A DNA stretch of 64,000 bases from the NCBI RefSeq assembly GCF_905475395.1, contig NC_058340.1:74874181-74938180 (forward strand). Reading direction: 5' to 3'. Every line of letters starts with the position of its first letter. The stretch's first letter is position 1. Shown piece after piece: positions 57,488 to 64,000 of the stretch. The position numbers were made by a program, and so were the translations under genes. The DNA is from Chrysoperla carnea. Its lineage: Eukaryota; Arthropoda; Insecta; Neuroptera; Chrysopidae. The notes beneath the pieces were generated by a model. It was not told the origin of the DNA. It saw nothing but the letters and a program-made list of their open reading frames with translations, and did not search any database.

Positions 57488-60400
57488 GGACATAATATTT
57501 TGAAAAGGTATCTTTGGATTTGGAAATCAAATAAAATTTTTGTAAAATAAGTTCTTTTTACCAAAAATAATTGTAATGTTTTTTTCACACCAAATATCGT
57601 AGACATATCCTTTACATTTAAATTTTGGCGCTTAATATGCTACTTTAATGTTAAAAAAATACTCTATCTAGCGATAGAAAAAAGAACTATATTTGTTAGA
57701 TGGCATAGATATATATTATTTAACGAATTGATACATCTTTTATGTTTTCACTCAATGAAAAAATCAAATGAGTAACAAAGTTGTTTACATTTTTGTTATG
57801 CGTGGCGCTGACATATTGGCGTTAAAATCTCATAAAATTATTAAAGTTAATTAAAGTAATTTTTAATGAGCATGCGTAGTATCTACTTATATTATTTTAA
57901 TCATTATTTATTTACTAATTATTATAAATTAATTTTATAGGTTTTAAATAACAACGATTCAACTGTAATTATAACAAAATATTTGGGTAAAAAACTTTTG
58001 GTCAGAATTTCAATAAAAAAAGGTTTTATTCATTTCCAACAATTTTTTTTAATGTATTTTAGTAAAGGTGCTATTATCTAAATAAATTTGGTGCTATAAA
58101 CAAAATTTTTATTCAAATGCTGACCATTATTTTAATAAATGTAGTAAATTTAATACTTAAATTAAGTAATGTTTATAAAAATAAAAAATAAAATGTGTGA
58201 TGTTACCAAAAAATATATTTTAATTAATGAATATAACTATATGTGACGTAATAAATGTAATAATTGTAAATAATAATAATAATATGTAATTATTTTTATG
58301 AATGACTTTAAACAAAATATTAAATACTTATTTTATTTATTATTTTTTGATTGTAAATTACAACAACAACAAAATCTATTTTATTCTTTGATTATTACTA
58401 ATAAAATTTATAATTAGTAATTTTTGATTTTATGTCCTAGCTGGAACGATATCATAAATCCCTATAAAGCAACAGAAAAATTCCAAACGTTCCTAGATAT
58501 TGATAGCAATTCCTAAATTAATAAGCGTTCCTAGATATAGATGGCTATATTAAAAGCTATAATTTAGTTATTATATACATTATATAGCCCCAAGAGAAGC
58601 TCACTCATGGAAAACTTCAACTTTTTTATTGCAACCAGCTTCCGAGAAATTCGAAAAACTTTCAAAAATTACGTTTTCAGTTTTATAGATGTTAGAAGTA
58701 GGAGATTTCCACCTGACAACCCCTAATAAAGTTAAAGTAACAGAATACGTTGAAAAATTTGAAAAAACCCGCACAAAATTACGTTTTCTGTTCTATACAT
58801 GCTAGAAGGGTGGGATTTCCAACAATCCTTAGAACACAACCCCTTGAAAAAGAAAAAAAACACCCCTAAAACTACCTCTTTCCTTCTTTGCAAGCTAGAA
58901 AGATGCGTTTTGTTTTCATGTAAAGATTTTTTCTGTGTCGTGAAACCAAGTTCGAAGGCCACCACGGTAGTCAACGGAAGGGAGAGGCACGGGGCCGCCC
59001 CATTATGAGCGCAGCGAGTTAATAACGGTAGAGTAAAATTGTAGTTACGTTAAAATCGTTTAAATTAAAGTTAAAAACAACATCTTTTTGTCGAAACATC
59101 TGCTTTGTTAAAATTAAAAACTGTCTTATAAAATGAAATCTTGATTAAAATCGGGGAAGTAATAATCCTTAATACGGCTCTGCGTAATGAATAAACCGCG
59201 TTTCTTTTAAATATTTGAAAGCATGTGATGTGGTACCATCTAGTAGTAAGTGAATGGTTTGTGTATTGACTAACATAATAACTAATTTATCGTTTATGCA
59301 ACAATTTCTGCGGCTGTAGTTCATAGATCTACAAACTATATACTAGAACTAGATGCCATGTGCTATACGATTTTGATGACCTCATCTCTTGTGTATTGTT
59401 GATTTACCTCATCATCAGCGAACAATAATTGAACTGAATCATGCAATTTTACAACAATACCACGAATTTATTACAATCGATGATTGTATGGAATGCTTAC
59501 GTATTTATTCATTATTGTTTGTTCCGTGACTAGACTAGACAGACACACTAGTCTAATACTCCCACTTTCAACTTTGTTTTTTATGACAAATAATAATCAT
59601 TGAATTTGTGGTTGTTGGTTGTGGGTTCAATAACATTCAACTGCCAAAATAAATTTTGGGTCAACATACTTTTAGCTCGTAGGTGCTTTAATTTTTTTTA
59701 AAAAGCAAATCAATATATAATTTTCTCAATAAAATAATGGTTTTTAATTATAGAAATTTATTTCATTGATTATCATTCATGCACTTTGGAATTTTTTTAT
59801 TATCTTATTTTTTTTAAATTGTGTACTTTTTATCTCTGGATAGAGTGACTTCAATTATTTACTTTAAACTACTCAATTTTCGAGATATTAAGTCTGAAAA
59901 AGTTTGAATTGAATATACAGGGTGGACCATTTTAATCAATAATGGCTAATAATATTTATTTTTTATGTTTTGTTCATAAGTTTGCATAGAATTTTAAACG
60001 TCAAGCCTTTCGGTTATATAATTAATGCTTATTTATGACACAATGACGTAAACTTTAAAGACAAATAATTTTGCCTAGTAATATTAATGTAAAGAGAATT
60101 GAAAAAAAATACACTCGAATTCGGACCTCTGGGATTCATGTCAAGCACTTTACAAATTTGGCTATACGAGCTATACTGAAGGTAAATTGGCCATCCTCTG
60201 AATTAAATCCTTTCCATTTTAAAGTTTATGTTCGTTCAATAACAATAAACCTTGTGTTTAACGAAGTCAAAAATATTGTGTTTAATCGGGAAATTTATCT
60301 ACTGGTACATATTTATCCGGGAAACGACAAAGTAAAATAATTTGTTCGTAGGAGCGTCCAGGATGACACTGTATGTAGTAAGTTTTGTGTTTATAAAATA

Positions 60401-62533
60401 TCATAAGTCTATGATAAAATATTTGTAAAGGACATATTATCGAGTCAGTGTACAAAACAACCTTTACTAAAGCATCGTCTACAATGAGCGTTTTATCGCT
60501 AGCTAGATATCATAAAAAACACTCAACCGTAATCCCGATATCAAATAATCCCGATTATTGAAGTTTTTTAAGTCAAAATTAATTTTTGTTTCCAATTTCG
60601 ATAAAATTCAGTTTATTTTGGCCAAAATATTCCCAAAAAGCGTTAATTTGACAATTAAACAAGTAGTTTTTAAGATATCGGTAAAATCGGTGAATCAAGC
60701 TAAGCGATATATGGAAAACTCTCCATTCAATCGTCAAAAAAATTCGGAAATAAACATTTTTTGGAAATTTTTCCGATTTTTGGACCCATAAAAGAATTCC
60801 AAAAATCAAGGAAAATTTTATGTTTTTAATTTCGATAAAATTCAGTTTAATAGTAATTTCAAACCAAAAATTGGATTCGTTTCACGATTGAACGAATAGT
60901 TTCTGACATATCATCCATAAATCCATGCGAAGAGCGATTTCTCTGATCGATTTCAGAAAATATTTGTCTAATAGTCTAATGTAAATGACTTTTGAGTCCT
61001 AACTCACTGTAGAAAATCCAAAAGCAAAAGCAGAAAATTCTTTGGAGTCTGGATTTTTTTAATGTTAAAAATTACTAAAAAATTGGGAAATGTCAAGGAA
61101 TTTTGGTAGAGAATTCTTAAGGCCATTCTACTCTAGGTCATTGGTAGCTAATAGGTAGGCATACAAGCATTATAAACTGTACTCTATGAAATGCATTGCA
61201 TACACTGACAGTTTTTGAAGTAGTCGGCCATTAAAAAACACTACGTCACTGTACTGTACACTGTGTATTGGTATGCTTCTAAAAGTGGAAAAGGATAGTC
61301 TTATACCATTTTAGTAGCATTTATCTTTTTCTATATAAATTTTAGTGCATCACATCGAGGCACAAAGAACAATCTAAAATTGTTATACGGAAGGTACTGA
61401 GATATTAAAGTATGTTCACTCATACAATGTTTACTGGTTCAACTTCAGTGTACTGTGTACTGTCTTGTACGGTAGGTGTAGCCAAGCCATCATGTAGGTT
61501 AGTTCAAAATAAAACGTTCATTCATGTACTTTAAAATAAATTATTATAAACAATTTAATAAATAACACAAACTATTATATTTATTTTTAAATATTTATTA
61601 ATTGTTTTTATTTTATTTTATTTATTTTTAAATAAAAATAAAAAAATTAAAGCTGCCTATGGTGCCAAAATAATACCACATTCTGTTGTACTCTAGTAGT
61701 GGATCTTGAGTCTGAAGCAATCAAAAAAACACTCCAAAAATATTACTAAAAAACATTTAGTGGGATTTCTTAGTGATTCATTTCAAGTGTAGTGTAATTT
61801 ATTTATTGGTTTTTATATTTATTCAAAAAAAGTTTTAAATTGTGATGTTTGGTGGTGATAAAAAGTGCATGAATTGAATCTGGACCACAAGTTCTTACAA
61901 GTGATGATTAAAATTAACGATCAAATAAAATCCAAACATCTTAAGGTATTTTTTTTAAATTTTATTCAATTATTAATCATACGCTTTGTCGTGAATTGAT
62001 GACTGACACTTGTGGCGCTTTCAAATTGACAGCTAATACTTCATAATTACAATATGTCATAAATTACATCATACCACTTTCATTTTAATTTTAATTACCT
62101 ATTATTTAATTTATAAACATTTCCCACATAACTTTATTAAAATCATTGTCCTCCTATCAAACCTAAAACAGTAGAGTACAGAATGAAATTCTTTGCATAT
62201 CTATTTGATGTATACAAAGGTTGAATTTTGGTATCTTGTTTTTATGTTATTGCTCGGATGCATTTTGTACCCAAAAATATGGAAAATTTCGTTGAAGAAT
62301 AGTTGTAAACAAAATAAATAAGATCCGTTAACTGTGACAAAAGGTGAATGATTCATCCATCATATGAAAACAAGTTTGTTAATTTCATGAGGAACCTACA
62401 AAATTGGGGGTTTTGTAAATTTTACAAATTTTTATCTAAAAACCTTCGTTTTTAAAAAATAAACTAGCTAAAAGTATAACTTTGTAATGACTCGCGAATG
62501 GTATCATATAAAATAGATATTTCTAAAATAAAA
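57488..62533. other. Non-coding DNA between the tail-anchor exon and the Helitron-like ORF
   Basis: If the longer isoform exists, this is intron of the same gene. AT-rich, with a roughly 110-bp imperfect tandem duplication at 58640-58830 (AAATTACGTTTTC.GTT.TATA.ATG.TAGAAG) and a GC-richer patch at 58940-59010. A possible degenerate insert runs from TACAGGGTGGACC (59920) to GTCCAGGATGACACTGTAT (60375); its 89-codon frame (60071-60340) has no recognisable content. GTACTGTACACTGTGTATTGG-type repeats lie at 61250-61470. Confidence 0.4.
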
Positions 62534-62917
62534 TTATACTTCAATTATTGACAAATATTTTTGATTTAATTGTTCCTCATAAAACGTTAATTTCTTTAAA
62601 ACATCAGGTTGTAAACCAGGATCCATGTTATTATCCGCTGTGAAAATATTCAATTCATTTTTTATTTTAAATTTATGACAAATACAACAAAACCCATCTT
62701 TATTAATTTGTAAATCAAACCAACGACGATGACATACATTACATACTTCAAAATTCAAATTCTTTTCAGCAATCTCAAAATTTTCTTTAAAATTAATATC
62801 ATTTTGATAAAGATATAATTCTTCTTGATCTTGTTTTCGTCGTTTCCAATGATAACGCATTAATGATCGATTTCGATCACGCTCTTTACGACTCGTCAAC
62901 GTACGACGTCGTGGCAT
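62534..62917 (-). CDS. Helitron-associated N-terminal zinc-binding fragment
   Basis: A complete-looking 127-codon frame on the minus strand, with ATG at 62917. The N-terminus is very basic (MPRRRTLTSRKERDRNRSL). A four-cysteine cluster follows: C59-x2-C62 in CNVCHRRWFD and C77-x2-C80 in CCICHKFK. Then come NNMDPGLQPDVLKKLT (96-111) and YEEQLNQKYLSIIEV (113-127). 'C..C.R.WF...C..C', 'NxMDPG..P..L..LT..EE.LI' and a closing 'I.V' match, in my recollection, the segment that precedes the Rep/helicase region in insect Helitron polyproteins and related stand-alone genes. The frame stops where those proteins continue; the stop codon overlaps a possible donor (GAA|GTATAA). It is either a truncated Helitron remnant or the first exon of a longer copy or domesticated gene. 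No neighbouring Rep or helicase motifs were found. Confidence 0.6.
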   Translation of the reverse strand: MPRRRTLTSRKERDRNRSLMRYHWKRRKQDQEELYLYQNDINFKENFEIAEKNLNFEVCNVCHRRWFDLQINKDGFCCICHKFKIKNELNIFTADNNMDPGLQPDVLKKLTFYEEQLNQKYLSIIEV

Positions 62918-63778
62918 TTTATTGCTAAAATTACAATTTATTAATAAATAACTTTAAAATAATTATAATCACTATAATTAAAATTTTATCATTACTTGTA
63001 TTAATATCACTTAAATTTTTAAGTTATTCTACTGTAGAACTGCAAAAATTAATTGTTTATGTTTTGTTATCACGTTTTTTGTATTTTCATTATGAAGTTG
63101 TTTAATACTTGAAAGAATCTACAGATGGCCACTCAATTAAAATTAATATTAAATGTAGCTAATTATATATTAGTATTAGATGTAGCTCATAGATGGTGTC
63201 ACTGTCTCTGCATATACATAGATTGTATACATACATGTAATAAATAAAAAATACCGTTGTTTTTTATTATTTATTATTTATATAATTTTTTCTAAAAATA
63301 ATGATTGATAACACATCTAGACATAAATATGGAACTACAACATTTCATTTCATGTCTAAATCTTTTGTATTTTTTTTGTAAAGTTTACCACCAAAAAGTT
63401 ACATTTTAACCTCGCCTGATTAAAAATATTTTCAAATAACTTCCATTATAAATAAAGGATAAATTTAAAAATGATGAGTCAAATGTAATTTTGGTTTATT
63501 TGAAAAACTTGTTTTTTTGTATTCAGAACTCAAGGTGAATTGTTTGAGTGAAAATGTCAAATTTGTTGAGTAATTAATTTTAATTTTTATACAATTTATA
63601 TTACAACTTTATTTAGGTACCTGTTTAATGTCATCATTATTTTAAAAAAATTATCTGTGATCCGATTAAAGGTCAGTGGCGTTACTTAAAAAATTGTGTG
63701 GGTTCTTATTATTTGTACAGTTCGATCCTTTTTTTTAACATATGCAAATTGTTTACATATTTTAAAGAATTTTTTTAG
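62918..63778. other. Non-coding DNA before the right-edge exons
   Basis: AT-rich; ends in a T-rich tract with AG at 63777-63778 that serves as acceptor for the next exon. No other feature recognised. Confidence 0.4.
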
Positions 63779-63824
63779 GTGCTAATAATAATAATGAAAG
63801 AACGAGAGGTGTCGTGGGCACCAG
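63779..63824 (+). CDS. Small internal exon (46 nt) of a gene continuing past the window
   Basis: Bounded by TTTTTTTAG|GTGC and ACCAG|GTAGGA. Read from phase 1 it is open and encodes (G)ANNNNERTRGVVGT plus two bases of an Arg/Ser codon. Joined to 63920 it continues in frame. Its 5' phase also matches the donor at 56117 of the tail-anchored-protein gene, so it may be an alternative downstream exon of that gene. It is GC-richer than its flanks. Small size keeps confidence moderate. Confidence 0.45.
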
Positions 63825-63919
63825 GTAGGAACTACCCTCCTATCGTTTTAAATTTTTTATTATTGGAAAACAAACACAATGAAAATTTTAATTAGCAAAC
63901 ACTAAAAACTTGACTACAG

Positions 63920-63974
63920 AGAGAGGTACGCAAATGATTTGAACAACCCAAAAAATGAAGACAGTGGCACACAG
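63920..63974 (+). CDS. Small internal exon (55 nt) of a gene continuing past the window
   Basis: Bounded by CTTGACTACAG|AGAG and CACACAG|GTAAAC, both good splice consensus. With the preceding exon the frame reads ...GTR-ERYANDLNNPKNEDSGTQ and leaves in phase 0. Other phases contain stops, so the phase agreement is informative. Hydrophilic, no domain recognised. The next exon would be beyond base 64000. Confidence 0.48.
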
Positions 63975-64000
63975 GTAAACATGGTATGCCTAGTGCCTTC

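Noticed and set aside
59920..60375. Transposon between TACAGGGTGGACC and GTCCAGGATGACACTGTAT
   Set aside because: The ends match too weakly, no target duplication is clear, and the enclosed frame has no transposase-like motif.

Overview
The window is strongly AT-rich animal genomic DNA, almost certainly from a winged insect; the order cannot be settled from sequence alone. The evidence is split genes with GT-AG introns, an LDL-receptor-related ectodomain, no prokaryotic gene organisation, and dense interspersed repeats of insect type: Helitron-like elements ending in CTAG, Tigger-like and other MITEs, and LINE fragments including one lying in a TAA microsatellite.

Layout. Bases 359-2337 are two exons of an LRP1-like lipoprotein-receptor ectodomain: end of one YWTD propeller, EGF, a full second propeller, EGF, one LDLa repeat, then a stop codon with no transmembrane segment. 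The gene starts to the left of the window. Bases 2338-50839 form a desert of about 48 kb in which I find no convincing host exon. It is filled by repeats: two copies of an RNase-H-bearing LINE (one with a perfect 12-bp target duplication), six full or near-full plus-strand copies of a roughly 370-bp 'family A' repeat, three copies of a roughly 600-bp 'family B' repeat, several MITEs with TA or TTAA target sites, a 1.08-kb foldback element with 166-bp arms, Helitron-like elements, a 316-bp tandem array, a 142-bp minisatellite, and a 5'-truncated LINE fragment of the restriction-like-endonuclease type.

Bases 50840-57079 hold the main host gene: four exons on the plus strand, all three introns in phase 1, encoding about 1,630-1,670 residues of mostly disordered Ser/basic/Pro-rich protein with three 'DD.(A/V)(Y/F)R.L' repeats, four exact 33-residue repeats, and a C-terminal hydrophobic tail anchor that runs to the last residue. 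I do not recognise the family. Two small exons at the right edge (63779-63824 and 63920-63974) join in frame to each other. They also fit in phase onto exon 3 of this gene, so the tail-anchor exon may be an alternative last exon, with a longer isoform continuing beyond the window.

At 62534-62917 on the minus strand there is a 127-codon ORF resembling the N-terminal zinc-binding region found beside Helitron helicases, possibly from an autonomous relative of the short Helitron-like copies. I found no CRISPR array, rRNA gene or clearly functional tRNA. No wholly new biological system is evident. The most interesting items are the unrecognised tail-anchored repeat protein with a probable alternative C-terminus, and the early-ending LRP ectodomain.
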